A stretch of DNA of 36,546 nucleotides, from the NCBI RefSeq assembly GCF_030406325.1, contig NZ_JAUEQY010000055.1, positions 1 through 36,546 on the forward strand, in the 5' to 3' direction. Shown here piece by piece: positions 25,252 to 32,842 of the stretch. This stretch comes from Actinomadura sp. DC4. GTDB taxonomy: Bacteria > Actinomycetota > Actinomycetes > Streptosporangiales > Streptosporangiaceae. How positions within the stretch are numbered: the first letter of the stretch is position 1; each line of letters opens with the position of its first letter. Position numbers and translations under genes: made by a program. The notes below the pieces were generated by a model. The model searched no databases and was not told the DNA's origin. It was given only the letters and a program-made list of their open reading frames with translations.

Positions 25252-25372
25252 GACGACCGCCCTTCCCGCACGGACAAGGGCCAGATGTTATGACACGTAC
25301 CCGGACCGGCGGGAGGACCCGAAACAACATCGTGACCGGCGACCTGAACTCCGTCGCCCCGCGCGGCCTCGA

Positions 25373-25378
25373 TAGGCT
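25373..25378 (+). promoter_or_regulatory. -10 element of mshD (leaderless)
   Basis: TAGGCT ends 7 bp before ATG 25386. No Shine-Dalgarno lies between them, so the mRNA probably begins at the ATG. Confidence 0.5.
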
Positions 25379-25385
25379 CGCCGCC

Positions 25386-26240
25386 ATGAGCCCGGTCGTA
25401 CGCGAGGAACTGACGGACGACGAGGTCACGGCGGCCCTGGAGATCACCGAGGAGGCCGCCGCGGCCGACGGCGTACGGCCGATGGGCGAGAGCGCGCTGC
25501 TGCGGCTGCGCGACGGCCGTGGCGCCGTGCTGACCTACGACGGCGACACGCTCGCGGGCGTCGCCGTGCTCGACGGCGACACCGGCGAGCTCGCGGTACG
25601 CCCGTCGCTGCGCCGCCGCGGCCACGGCCGCGGCCTCCTCACCGCGCTGGCCGGCCAGGTCCCGTCGCTGAACGTCTGGGCTCACGGCGAGCTGCCCGCC
25701 GCGGTGGCGCTCGCGGGCGCGCTCGGTTTCGAGCGGTTCCGCGCGCTGTTGCAGATGCGGCGCCCGTTCGACGGGCCGCTCCCGGAGGTCGCCGTGCCGC
25801 CGGGCGTACGGCTGCGCACGTTCGAGGTCGGCCGGGACGAGGACGCCTGGCTGCGCACCAACGCGCGCGCCTTCGCCCACCACCCCGAGCAGGGCCGCTG
25901 GACGCGCGAGGACCTGGAGCGCCGTGAGCGCGAGCCGTGGTTCTCCCCCGAGGGCTTCTTCCTCGCCGAGCGCGACGGCGGGCTGGCCGGCTTCCACTGG
26001 ACGAAGGTGCACGAGGACGGGCCGGTCGGCGAGGTGTACGTCGTCGGCGTCGACCCGGACGCGCAGGGGCTCGGTCTCGGCCGGGTGCTGACGCTGGCCG
26101 GGCTGCGTCATCTCCAGGGCCTCGGGCTGCCCGCCGTGATGCTCTACGTCGACGAGTCGAACACCGCCGCGACCGCGCTCTACGGCAAGCTCGGGTTCGA
26201 GCTCGCCGCGACCGACGCCATGTACGGCAACTCCCGGTAA
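25386..26240 (+). CDS. mshD: Mycothiol synthase MshD
   Basis: 284 residues from ATG 25386; an earlier in-frame ATG at 25290 would place the promoter -10 inside the gene. There are two tandem GNAT acetyltransferase domains. The N-terminal one (about 1-130) has VRPSLRRRGHGRGLL; the catalytic C-terminal one (about 140-284) has VYVVGVDPDAQGLGLGRVLT for acetyl-CoA binding and LYVDESNTAATALYGKLGFE. It acetylates Cys-GlcN-Ins, the last step of mycothiol synthesis, giving the main thiol buffer of actinobacteria. The position between glnR and the pst operon is conserved in Mycobacterium and Streptomyces. Confidence 0.95.
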   Translation: MSPVVREELTDDEVTAALEITEEAAAADGVRPMGESALLRLRDGRGAVLTYDGDTLAGVAVLDGDTGELAVRPSLRRRGHGRGLLTALAGQVPSLNVWAHGELPAAVALAGALGFERFRALLQMRRPFDGPLPEVAVPPGVRLRTFEVGRDEDAWLRTNARAFAHHPEQGRWTREDLERREREPWFSPEGFFLAERDGGLAGFHWTKVHEDGPVGEVYVVGVDPDAQGLGLGRVLTLAGLRHLQGLGLPAVMLYVDESNTAATALYGKLGFELAATDAMYGNSR

Positions 26241-26285
26241 ACCTCGCAGCAACCACGCTCCCACCAGCACGGACATGGGTCCGGT

Positions 26286-26304
26286 GCAGGGCCGTTAACC
26301 CTGC
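26286..26304 (+). terminator. Possible mshD terminator hairpin
   Basis: Arms GCAGGG and CCCTGC with a 7-nt loop, 45 bp past mshD. A T-rich stretch follows only about 20 bp later, so the call is weak. Confidence 0.35.
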
Positions 26305-26348
26305 GGTCGCCTCAAGTAACACCTTCTTTTTCCATACATCAGGCCTGA

Positions 26349-26370
26349 GTTCATCCCTCGTTCACCTAGA
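26349..26370 (+). promoter_or_regulatory. PHO box (PhoP-binding direct repeats)
   Basis: Two abutting 11-bp units, GTTCATCCCTC (26349-26359) and GTTCACCTAGA (26360-26370), match the Streptomyces PHO-box unit G(G/T)TCAYYYRGG. It lies 110 bp upstream of pstS, as expected for PhoR-PhoP induction under phosphate limitation. The phoRP genes are not in the window. Confidence 0.85.
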
Positions 26371-26479
26371 TCAGAGTGAGTGGTCATCTCTCCTCCTTAG
26401 CGTCGGGCATCGACGGTGGTCCCAACCTGGACAAACGCCAGGGGGGCCGCCCAACTACCTTCGAGGAGAACTTTCGGTG

Positions 26480-27565
26480 ATGATCGGCACACGGCTGGCC
26501 GCCCTCGGCGGCGTGGCCCTTGCGGGTGCGCTCTCGCTGACCGCGTGCGGGACGGATGACAACGGGGGCGGCGGCACCGCCGCGAGCGGCGACTGCGTGA
26601 AGTCCACGGTGAACGCGGCCGGCTCGTCCGCCCAGGCCAACGCCATGAGCGAATGGATCAAGGGCTACCAGCAGAGCTGCGCCGGGTCCAACGTCAACTA
26701 CAGCCCGAGCGGTTCGGGTGCGGGCGTCCAGGCCTTCACCGGCGGCCAGGTGGCCTTCGCCGGCTCCGACTCGGCCCTCAAGCCCGAGGAGCACGGCCCG
26801 GCCGACGCGCGCTGCAAGACGGGCAAGGCGCTCGACCTGCCGATGGTCGGCGGCCCCATCGCGATCATTTACAACCTCAAGGGCGTCGACAACATCCAGC
26901 TCGCGCCCAAGACGATCGCGGGCATCTTCTCCGGCGCCATCAAGACCTGGAACGACCCGGCGATCGCCAAGGACAACTCCGGCGTCAAGCTGCCGTCCAC
27001 CCCGATCAAGCCGCTGCACCGCTCGGACGACTCGGGCACGACGGACAACCTCACCAAGTTCCTGCTCGCCACGGCGCCGGACGCCTGGAAGTTCGAGGGC
27101 GGCAAGACGTGGCCGGCCAAGGCCGGCGGCCAGGGCCTCAAGGGCTCTGACGGCGTCTCCACGGGCATCAAGCAGGGTGACGGCACCATCGGGTACGCCG
27201 AGCTGTCCTACGCCACCAACGGCAAGCTGCAGACCGCCAAGGTCCAGAACGGCGGCGGCGACTTCAGCGAGGTCAGCTCCGACACCGCGTCGCAGGCCAT
27301 CGCCGGCGCCCAGGTCTCCGGCCAGGGCAACGACCTGGCCCTGACGCTGGACTACAAGGGCAAGGCCGGTTACCCGATCGTCCTGGTCACCTACGAGATC
27401 GTCTGCGAGAAGGGCCTCCCCGACGAGCAGGCGAAGTTCGTGAAGTCCTTCCTCAACTACACCTCCAGCCAGCAGGGCCAGTCGATTCTGAGCGGCCTCG
27501 GGTACGCCCCGCTGCCGACCGGCATCCTGACCAAGGTTCAGGCGGCCGTTAAGGGCCTGTCCTGA
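26480..27565 (+). CDS. pstS: Phosphate-binding lipoprotein PstS
   Basis: 361 residues from ATG 26480; GTG 26477 is an equally possible start with AGGAG at 26464-26468. The lipoprotein signal ends in the lipobox LTAC, with Cys23 lipidated. The mature protein has the phosphate-contact loops AAGSSAQ, PSGSGAG and HRSDDSGTTDNLTKF and the PstS motif DLPMVGGPIAIIYN. It captures orthophosphate outside the membrane and delivers it to PstCA. A PHO box lies upstream and a strong hairpin follows the stop, likely allowing higher pstS than pstCAB expression. The open frame reaching back to 25937 is a shadow over mshD. Confidence 0.97.
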   Translation: MIGTRLAALGGVALAGALSLTACGTDDNGGGGTAASGDCVKSTVNAAGSSAQANAMSEWIKGYQQSCAGSNVNYSPSGSGAGVQAFTGGQVAFAGSDSALKPEEHGPADARCKTGKALDLPMVGGPIAIIYNLKGVDNIQLAPKTIAGIFSGAIKTWNDPAIAKDNSGVKLPSTPIKPLHRSDDSGTTDNLTKFLLATAPDAWKFEGGKTWPAKAGGQGLKGSDGVSTGIKQGDGTIGYAELSYATNGKLQTAKVQNGGGDFSEVSSDTASQAIAGAQVSGQGNDLALTLDYKGKAGYPIVLVTYEIVCEKGLPDEQAKFVKSFLNYTSSQQGQSILSGLGYAPLPTGILTKVQAAVKGLS

Positions 27566-27579
27566 CCGAGAAGCATGCT

Positions 27580-27607
27580 GAGCCGGCGCGGATCACCGCG
27601 TCGGCTC
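27580..27607 (+). terminator. pstS-pstC intercistronic hairpin (attenuator or 3' stabiliser)
   Basis: GAGCCGGCGCGG (27580-27591), loop ATCA, CCGCGTCGGCTC (27596-27607): a 12-bp stem with one G-U pair. It has no T-run, so partial termination or protection of the pstS mRNA end is more likely than a full stop. Confidence 0.7.
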
Positions 27608-27638
27608 GGCGGCATATCACCCGCAAGGAGATCGACGC

Positions 27639-27662
27639 GTGACCAATGAGGGGGACGAGTGA
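27639..27662 (+). other. Seven-codon reading frame coupled to pstC
   Basis: GTG 27639 has an AAGGAG site 8 bp upstream, better than that of pstC itself. It encodes MTNEGDE and its TGA overlaps the pstC GTG (GTGA). It may load ribosomes for pstC, or may be a duplicated start, since both begin GTGACCA. Confidence 0.4.
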
Positions 27663-28636
27663 CCAGCGAAACCCTGGAGCAGGGCGCGTCCGGCACCCGG
27701 GGCGGACGGGGACGCAAGCTCAGCACCGGCCGCCTGGGAGATCGCCTGTTCGGCATCTCGGCCCGGGGGTCCGGCATCCTGCTGCTCCTCATCATCGCGG
27801 CGATCGCGGTGTTCCTCATCGCCAAGGCCGTCCCGGCGCTGAAGGCGGACAAGGCCAACTTCCTGACCTCGCAGGCGTGGAACCCGGACGCGGCGGAGCC
27901 GAGGTTCGGCATCCTGCAACTGGCGTTCGGCACCCTGCTGTCGTCCCTGATCGCGCTGATCCTCGCCACGCCGGTGGCGATCGGCATCGCGCTGTTCATC
28001 GCCTTCTACTCGCCGCGCCGCCTGGCCTCGGGCCTCGGCTACGTGGTGGACCTGCTCGCCGCGGTGCCGAGTGTGGTGTACGGCCTGTGGGGGCTGCAGT
28101 TCTTCGTCCCCAAGATGGCGAGCGTCGCCGACTTCCTGCACGACGACTTCGGCTGGATCCCGCTGTTCGGCGGTGACAGCGTGGGCGGGCAGTCCATCCT
28201 GACCGCCAGCATCGTTCTGGCGATCATGATCCTGCCGATCATCTCCTCCATCTCGCGCGAGGTGTTCCTGCAGGTGCCGCAGCCCAACGTGGAGGCGGCC
28301 CTGGCCCTCGGCGCGACGCGGTGGGAGGTCATCCGGATGGCCGTGCTGCCCTTCGGCCGCTCGGGCATGGTCAGCGCCGCGATGCTCGGCCTCGGCCGCG
28401 CGCTCGGCGAGACGATCGCCGTCGCGATGGTGCTGTCCACCGCGGCCGGGATCTCGCTGCGGATTCTCAAGCCGGGCGGCAACACGTTCGCCGCCAACAT
28501 CGCGAACACCTTCGGCATGGCCGGCAACACGGGCCGGGGCGCGCTCATCGCCTCCGGCCTGGTGCTGTTCGTGATCACCCTTGTCGTCAACATGCTCGCC
28601 CGTGCCATCGTGGCCCGGCGCAAGGAGTTCGTGTGA
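27659..28636 (+). CDS. pstC: Phosphate ABC transporter permease PstC
   Basis: 325 residues from GTG 27659 with GGGGGA close upstream. Six transmembrane segments are visible, from ILLLLIIAAIAVFLIAKAVP to GLVLFVITLVVNMLARAIVA. The ABC-permease EAA loop reads EAALALGATRWEVIRMAVLP followed by GMVSAAMLGLGRALGETIAV. It forms the phosphate channel with PstA. It overlaps pstA by GTGA at 28633-28636, fixing a 1:1 ratio. Confidence 0.97.
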   Translation: MTSETLEQGASGTRGGRGRKLSTGRLGDRLFGISARGSGILLLLIIAAIAVFLIAKAVPALKADKANFLTSQAWNPDAAEPRFGILQLAFGTLLSSLIALILATPVAIGIALFIAFYSPRRLASGLGYVVDLLAAVPSVVYGLWGLQFFVPKMASVADFLHDDFGWIPLFGGDSVGGQSILTASIVLAIMILPIISSISREVFLQVPQPNVEAALALGATRWEVIRMAVLPFGRSGMVSAAMLGLGRALGETIAVAMVLSTAAGISLRILKPGGNTFAANIANTFGMAGNTGRGALIASGLVLFVITLVVNMLARAIVARRKEFV

Positions 28637-29520
28637 GCACCCCCAACTCGCAGGTGCTGCGAGGCGTCTCGGCGGGGCGCAAGATCAAGGACCGCAGCGT
28701 TCAGGTGCTGGTCTACGTCGCCTTCGCCCTCGCCGTCATCCCTCTGGTCTCCGTCCTGTGGACCGTCATCAGCAAGGGCAGTAAGCGCTTCGACGGTGAG
28801 TTCTTCACCCACTCGCTGAACGGCATCGGCGCCAACGACGCCGGCGGCGGCGCGTACCACGCGATCATCGGCACGGTCGAGCAGGTCGCGCTGGCCAGCA
28901 TCATCGCGATCCCGATCGGCGTCCTCACCGCGGTCTACCTGGTGGAGTACGGCCGGGACAGCCGGCTGGCCAAGGTCGTCAGCTTCTTCGTCGACGTCAT
29001 GACCGGCCTGCCCTCGATCGTGGCGGGCCTGTTCATCCTGGCGTTCTGGCTGCTGCTGCTCGGCTTCAGCTACTCCGGTTTCGCCGGCTCGCTCGCCCTG
29101 TCGATCCTGATGATGCCGACCGTCGTACGGGCCGCCGAGGAAATGCTCAAGCTGGTGCCGAACGACCTGCGCGAGGCGTCGTACGCCCTCGGCGTGCCGC
29201 GGTGGCGGACGATCTGCTTCGTCGTGCTGCCGACCGCCTTCACCGGCATCATCACCGGAATCATGCTGGCCATCGCCCGCGTCATGGGCGAGACCGCACC
29301 GCTCCTGCTCACGGTGTTCGTGACCTCGGCGATCAACAACAACGCCTTCGAGGGGCCGCAGATGGCGCTGCCGCTCTTCATCTTCGACCAGGCCGGACGG
29401 CCGAACGACACCGCGATCGACCGGGCGTGGGCGGCCGCGCTGACGTTGATCGTCATCATCATGCTGCTCAACCTGGTGGCGCGCGTGATCGCCCGCCTGC
29501 GTCAGCCCGTTTCCCGATAG
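28633..29520 (+). CDS. pstA: Phosphate ABC transporter permease PstA
   Basis: 295 residues from GTG 28633, overlapping the pstC stop; the frame reaching back to 28321 is a shadow of pstC. Six membrane segments are visible, starting [19 protein letters not shown], with the EAA loop [21 protein letters not shown] and [20 protein letters not shown]. It is the second half of the membrane channel. The stop TAG 29518-29520 is part of the pstB Shine-Dalgarno TAGGAG. Confidence 0.97.
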   Translation: MSTPNSQVLRGVSAGRKIKDRSVQVLVYVAFALAVIPLVSVLWTVISKGSKRFDGEFFTHSLNGIGANDAGGGAYHAIIGTVEQVALASIIAIPIGVLTAVYLVEYGRDSRLAKVVSFFVDVMTGLPSIVAGLFILAFWLLLLGFSYSGFAGSLALSILMMPTVVRAAEEMLKLVPNDLREASYALGVPRWRTICFVVLPTAFTGIITGIMLAIARVMGETAPLLLTVFVTSAINNNAFEGPQMALPLFIFDQAGRPNDTAIDRAWAAALTLIVIIMLLNLVARVIARLRQPVSR

Positions 29521-29533
29521 GAGTAGTGCCCCC

Positions 29534-30310
29534 ATGGCCAAGCGGATCGATATCTCCGGTCTGAACGCCTACTACGGCAAGACCCGGGCCATCGAGGACA
29601 TCTCGATGACGATCGAGCCCCGCTCCGTGACCGCGTTCATCGGCCCGTCCGGGTGCGGCAAGTCCACGCTGCTGCGCTCGCTGAACCGTATGCACGAGGT
29701 GATCCCCGGTGCGCGGGTCGAGGGCAAGGTGCTGCTCGACGACCTCAACCTGTACGCCTCCGACGTCGATCCGGTCGCGGTACGCCGCGCGATCGGCATG
29801 GTCTTCCAGCGGCCGAACCCGTTCCCCACCATGTCGATCTTCGACAACGTGGCGGCCGGGCTGAAGCTGAACGGCGTGCGCGGCCGCGGCCGGCTCGGCG
29901 AGATCGTGGAGAGGTCGCTGCGCGGCGCGAACCTGTGGAACGAGGTAAAGGACCGGCTGAACCGTCCCGGCGCCGGCCTGTCCGGCGGTCAGCAGCAGCG
30001 GCTGTGCATCGCCCGCGCCATCGCGGTCGAGCCGCAGGTGCTGCTCATGGACGAGCCGTGCTCGGCTCTCGACCCGATCTCCACCCTCGCCATCGAGGAC
30101 CTGATCGCGTCGCTGAAGGACCAGTACACGATCGTCATCGTCACGCACAACATGCAGCAGGCCGCCCGGGTGAGCGACACGACCGGGTTCTTCAACCTGG
30201 CCGCACAGGGTCAGCCGGGCCGTCTGGTCGAGATCGACGACACGAACAAGATCTTCACCAACCCCACCGAGAAGGCCACCGAGGACTACATCACCGGCCG
30301 CTTCGGGTGA
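29534..30310 (+). CDS. pstB: Phosphate ABC transporter ATPase PstB
   Basis: 258 residues, the standard PstB length. Walker [10 protein letters not shown] is near residue 37, followed by the Q-loop [12 protein letters not shown], the signature LSGGQQQRL, Walker [14 protein letters not shown] and switch His in [12 protein letters not shown]. It powers uptake through PstCA and, in known systems, takes part in PhoU/PhoR signalling. No phoU follows within the operon; the nearest PhoU-like protein is the separate DUF47 gene at 31395. Confidence 0.97.
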   Translation: MAKRIDISGLNAYYGKTRAIEDISMTIEPRSVTAFIGPSGCGKSTLLRSLNRMHEVIPGARVEGKVLLDDLNLYASDVDPVAVRRAIGMVFQRPNPFPTMSIFDNVAAGLKLNGVRGRGRLGEIVERSLRGANLWNEVKDRLNRPGAGLSGGQQQRLCIARAIAVEPQVLLMDEPCSALDPISTLAIEDLIASLKDQYTIVIVTHNMQQAARVSDTTGFFNLAAQGQPGRLVEIDDTNKIFTNPTEKATEDYITGRFG

Positions 30311-30320
30311 GCATCGCCAC

Positions 30321-30350
30321 GCCCGGACGGTACGAGGGCGCCGTCCGGGC
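30321..30350. terminator. Bidirectional terminator between pstB and pit
   Basis: Perfect 10-bp arms GCCCGGACGG (30321-30330) and CCGTCCGGGC (30341-30350) with a 10-nt loop, placed between two convergent stop codons. Confidence 0.8.
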
Positions 30351-30361
30351 GTACGCGCGTG

Positions 30362-31360
30362 TCAGTGGAAGAGTTCGATGATCCAGTACGCGAAGGCGGC
30401 GACGATACCGGCGGCCGGGATGGTGAGCACCCAGGCGGTGACGATGTTGCCCGCCACCCCCCAGCGGACCGCCGAGCGCCGTTTGGTCGAGCCCACGCCC
30501 ATGATGGCCGCGGTGATCGTGTGAGTGGTGGACACCGGCGCCTGCCAGATGAACGCCGTGGCGTACAGGATGCTGGCGGCGGTGGCCTCGGCGGCGAAAC
30601 CCTTGGGCGGATCGAGCTCGATGACCTTCCGCCCGAGTGTCCGCATGATGCGCCAGCCGCCGGCGTACGTGCCGAAGGACAGCACGGCGGCACAGGTCAG
30701 GATGACCCAGACCGGGACGTGGGAGTCCGACGCGTCCTGGTACCCCGTCGTGACCAGCGCGAGCACGATGATGCCCATGGTCTTCTGGGCGTCCTGCAGC
30801 CCGTGCCCGAGCGCCATCGCCGCGGCCGACAGGGACTGGGCGATGCGGAACCGCCGTCCGACCTTCCCCGGATGCGAGCGCCGGAAGATCCACATGATGC
30901 ACGTCATCACGAGGTAGCCGAGCAGCAGCCCGATCACCGGGGACAGCACCATCCAGAGCACGACCTTCTCGAGCACCTCGGCCCACAGCACGCTGCCGGA
31001 GGCCGCGAGCGCGGCTCCGATCAGCCCGCCGACGAGGCCGTGCGTGGACGAGGACGGCAGGCCGTAGTACCAGGTGATGAGGTTCCACACGATCGCGCCG
31101 ATGAGCGCCGCGGCCACGATCGTGAGGCCGTGCAGGTCCTTCGGAGGATCGATGATGCCGCTGCCGACGGTCTTGGCCACACCCGTGCCCAGGAACGCTC
31201 CGACGAGGTTCATGACCGCGGCCATGGCCAGCGCCGCCCGCGGGGTCAGCGCGCGCGTCGAGACCGAGGTGGCGATGGCGTTCGCCGCGTCGTGGAAGCC
31301 GTTGGTGTAGTTGAAGAACAGCGCGATGCCGACGACGACGATGAGGGCCGTTAGCTCCAC
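30362..31360 (-). CDS. pit: Low-affinity inorganic phosphate transporter (PiT family)
   Basis: 332 residues from GTG 31360, with GGAGGAAGG about 10 bp upstream. About ten membrane segments are visible. The PiT signature NYTNGFHDAANAIATSVST lies near residues 17-35, with the second repeat STTHTITAAIMGVGSTKR near the C-terminus. It is a proton- or cation-coupled carrier of neutral metal-phosphate, constitutive and complementary to Pst. The gene follows the DUF47 gene on the same strand 34 bp downstream, the usual operon order. Confidence 0.95.
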   Translation of the reverse strand: MELTALIVVVGIALFFNYTNGFHDAANAIATSVSTRALTPRAALAMAAVMNLVGAFLGTGVAKTVGSGIIDPPKDLHGLTIVAAALIGAIVWNLITWYYGLPSSSTHGLVGGLIGAALAASGSVLWAEVLEKVVLWMVLSPVIGLLLGYLVMTCIMWIFRRSHPGKVGRRFRIAQSLSAAAMALGHGLQDAQKTMGIIVLALVTTGYQDASDSHVPVWVILTCAAVLSFGTYAGGWRIMRTLGRKVIELDPPKGFAAEATAASILYATAFIWQAPVSTTHTITAAIMGVGSTKRRSAVRWGVAGNIVTAWVLTIPAAGIVAAFAYWIIELFH

Positions 31361-31394
31361 GCGTGCTCGTCCTTCCTCCGGTTACGGGTGGCCT

Positions 31395-32012
31395 TCACGA
31401 TTCCTTGACCGCGATGGTCTCGACGGTGTTGGCCACCTTCTCGAAGGCGTCGGCCGCCGCCTCGAGCTGGTCGACGATCTCCTTGAACTTGAGCACCGTC
31501 AGCGCGTCGTACTCACCGCCGAACAGCTCGGCCAGCAGGCGACGGTAGACCTGGTCGCCCTGGTTCTCAAGACGGTTGATCTCGATCCAGTACTCGCTGA
31601 GGTTCTTCATCCCGCGCAGCCGTGGCATCGCCTCCGCGGTGAGCTCGGCGGCGCGTTCGAGGACCTCGACCTGGCCGACGACGTCTCCGGGCAGTTCATC
31701 GATCTTGTAGAGGACAACGAGGTCAGCGGCGGCCTCCATGAAGTCCATGACGTCATCGAGGGAGGAGGCGAGCCGATAGATGTCCTCCCGGTCGAAGGGC
31801 GTGATGAAGCTTTCGTTGAGCCTGCGCATGATCGCGTGGGTGAACTCGTCACCCGCGTGTTCACAAGCACGCATCTTCTCCGCGATCGCCTCACGGTTGA
31901 CGCCGTCGCTGATCAGTTCTACGAGCAACCTGGCACCAGTGACCAAGTTGTTCGCGGAGTCCGCGAACATGTCGTAGTAGCTGTCCTCACGCGGCGTGAG
32001 TCGGAATCGCAC
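31395..32012 (-). CDS. DUF47 PhoU-like Pit accessory protein
   Basis: 205 residues, almost entirely helical, starting MRFRLTPREDSYYDMFADSA, the standard DUF47 opening. PhoU-like acidic metal-binding motifs are EHAGDE (about 51-56) and, in the second half, NRLENQGDQVYR. These proteins are encoded with Pit transporters and are thought to modulate Pit activity; the mechanism is not settled. ATG 32012 has a CAGGAGAAGG ribosome site. It forms an operon with pit. No PHO box is apparent upstream. Confidence 0.92.
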   Translation of the reverse strand: MRFRLTPREDSYYDMFADSANNLVTGARLLVELISDGVNREAIAEKMRACEHAGDEFTHAIMRRLNESFITPFDREDIYRLASSLDDVMDFMEAAADLVVLYKIDELPGDVVGQVEVLERAAELTAEAMPRLRGMKNLSEYWIEINRLENQGDQVYRRLLAELFGGEYDALTVLKFKEIVDQLEAAADAFEKVANTVETIAVKES

Positions 32013-32205
32013 GTCCTTCTCCTGAAGTGCGGGAACAGTCCGGAGAGGATGCTACGGCTAACCAGCAGGAAAGCGAACCTTCGCCCCCAAGTTACCGAGC
32101 ACATCCCCCTCACAACGGGCGCGTTCCGACTCATCCCGGCCGGTCACCCACCGTGCTCGGCTCGCTTTACCCGGAACGATCTGACACAAACGATCTATTG
32201 CGACT

Positions 32206-32224
32206 TACCCCATAGGGGTATACT
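32206..32224 (+). promoter_or_regulatory. CsoR operator overlapping the csoR -10
   Basis: The perfect palindrome TACCCC-ATA-GGGGTA (32206-32220) is the typical CsoR site. The -10 TATACT (32219-32224) begins inside it and lies 9 bp before the csoR ATG. CsoR bound here would block its own transcription until Cu(I) releases it. Confidence 0.85.
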
Positions 32225-32233
32225 CTGCGCCTC

Positions 32234-32515
32234 ATGCACGGGTACGCGAAGGACAAGGACGCCTACCTGACCCGGCTCCGGCGCATCGAGGGTCAGGTGC
32301 GCGGTCTTCAGCGCATGGTCGCCGAGGATGAGTACTGCATCGACGTTCTCACGCAGGTCTCGGCGGTGACGCGCGCGCTTCAGTCGGTCGCGCTCGGACT
32401 GCTCGAGGACCATCTCGGCCACTGTGTCACACAGGCCATCGACGAGGGCGGACCCGACGCCGAGGCGAAGGTCAAAGAGGCCTCGGCCGCCATAGCCCGG
32501 CTCGTACGATCGTGA
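32234..32515 (+). CDS. csoR: Copper-sensing repressor CsoR
   Basis: 93 residues, all-helical DUF156 fold. The Cu(I) ligands Cys35, His60 and Cys64 (EYCIDVL and EDHLGHC) are all present, matching the Cys-His-Cys set of M. tuberculosis CsoR one residue earlier. DNA-contact Arg/Lys residues lie in helix 1 (YLTRLRRIEGQVRGLQRMV). It represses copper-efflux genes and itself; copper binding releases DNA. Its own operator precedes it. No copper ATPase or chaperone is in the window, so targets lie elsewhere. The Streptomyces homologue has the same neighbourhood next to DUF47-pit (SCO4136, from memory). Confidence 0.95.
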   Translation: MHGYAKDKDAYLTRLRRIEGQVRGLQRMVAEDEYCIDVLTQVSAVTRALQSVALGLLEDHLGHCVTQAIDEGGPDAEAKVKEASAAIARLVRS

Positions 32516-32533
32516 CAATCGTCACATCGCTGG

Positions 32534-32563
32534 CGCCGTGGCCGCTTCGTCCCGGCCACGGCG
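32534..32563. terminator. Bidirectional terminator after csoR
   Basis: Perfect 11-bp arms CGCCGTGGCCG (32534-32544) and CGGCCACGGCG (32553-32563) with an 8-nt loop, between the convergent stops of csoR and the small hypothetical gene. A second small repeat, GTGAC-AATC-GTCAC (32512-32525), overlaps the csoR stop. Confidence 0.8.
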
Positions 32564-32567
32564 GCGC

Positions 32568-32729
32568 TCACGACTGGATTGCGTGCCCGATCCCCAACAC
32601 CATGTCGATCTCGTCGACCGTCAGCGGCCGTTCGGCCGACGCGACGGCGCTGAGCATCTCGGAGTAGAGCTCGATCTCATCAAGCGCAACCCGGTCGTGG
32701 ACGCGTAGATCCACATTTGCTTGACGCAC
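32568..32729 (-). CDS. Small acidic hypothetical protein
   Basis: 53 residues from GTG 32729, chosen because GGAGG (32742-32738) lies 8 bp upstream; the frame extends to 32810 without a better site. The sequence has helical, acidic character (RVALDEIELYSEMLSAVAS, then LTVDEIDMVLGIG), recalling short actinobacterial proteins of unknown function often found beside regulatory genes. No domain is assignable. Confidence 0.6.
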   Translation of the reverse strand: MRQANVDLRVHDRVALDEIELYSEMLSAVASAERPLTVDEIDMVLGIGHAIQS

Positions 32730-32842
32730 CGCGTCCACCTCCGCTTCGTCCCCACCTCTCAACGAGGCTACGCGCCAGTCGCGATCTGGCACATGACCCA
32801 AGAGGACCATTCGGCAGCCACCCCCGCGGGGCGGCGCATGGT

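Noticed and set aside
25290-25385. Longer mshD start at ATG 25290
   Set aside because: It would put the TAGGCT -10 inside the gene and add a tail unlike MshD; ATG 25386 has leaderless spacing.
28039-29541. 500-codon minus-strand frame over pstC/pstA
   Set aside because: Antisense of two unmistakable permease genes with a composition typical of shadows.
32013-32205. A PHO box for the DUF47-pit operon
   Set aside because: Only one partial GTTCGC-like unit was found, with no second unit at 11-bp phase.
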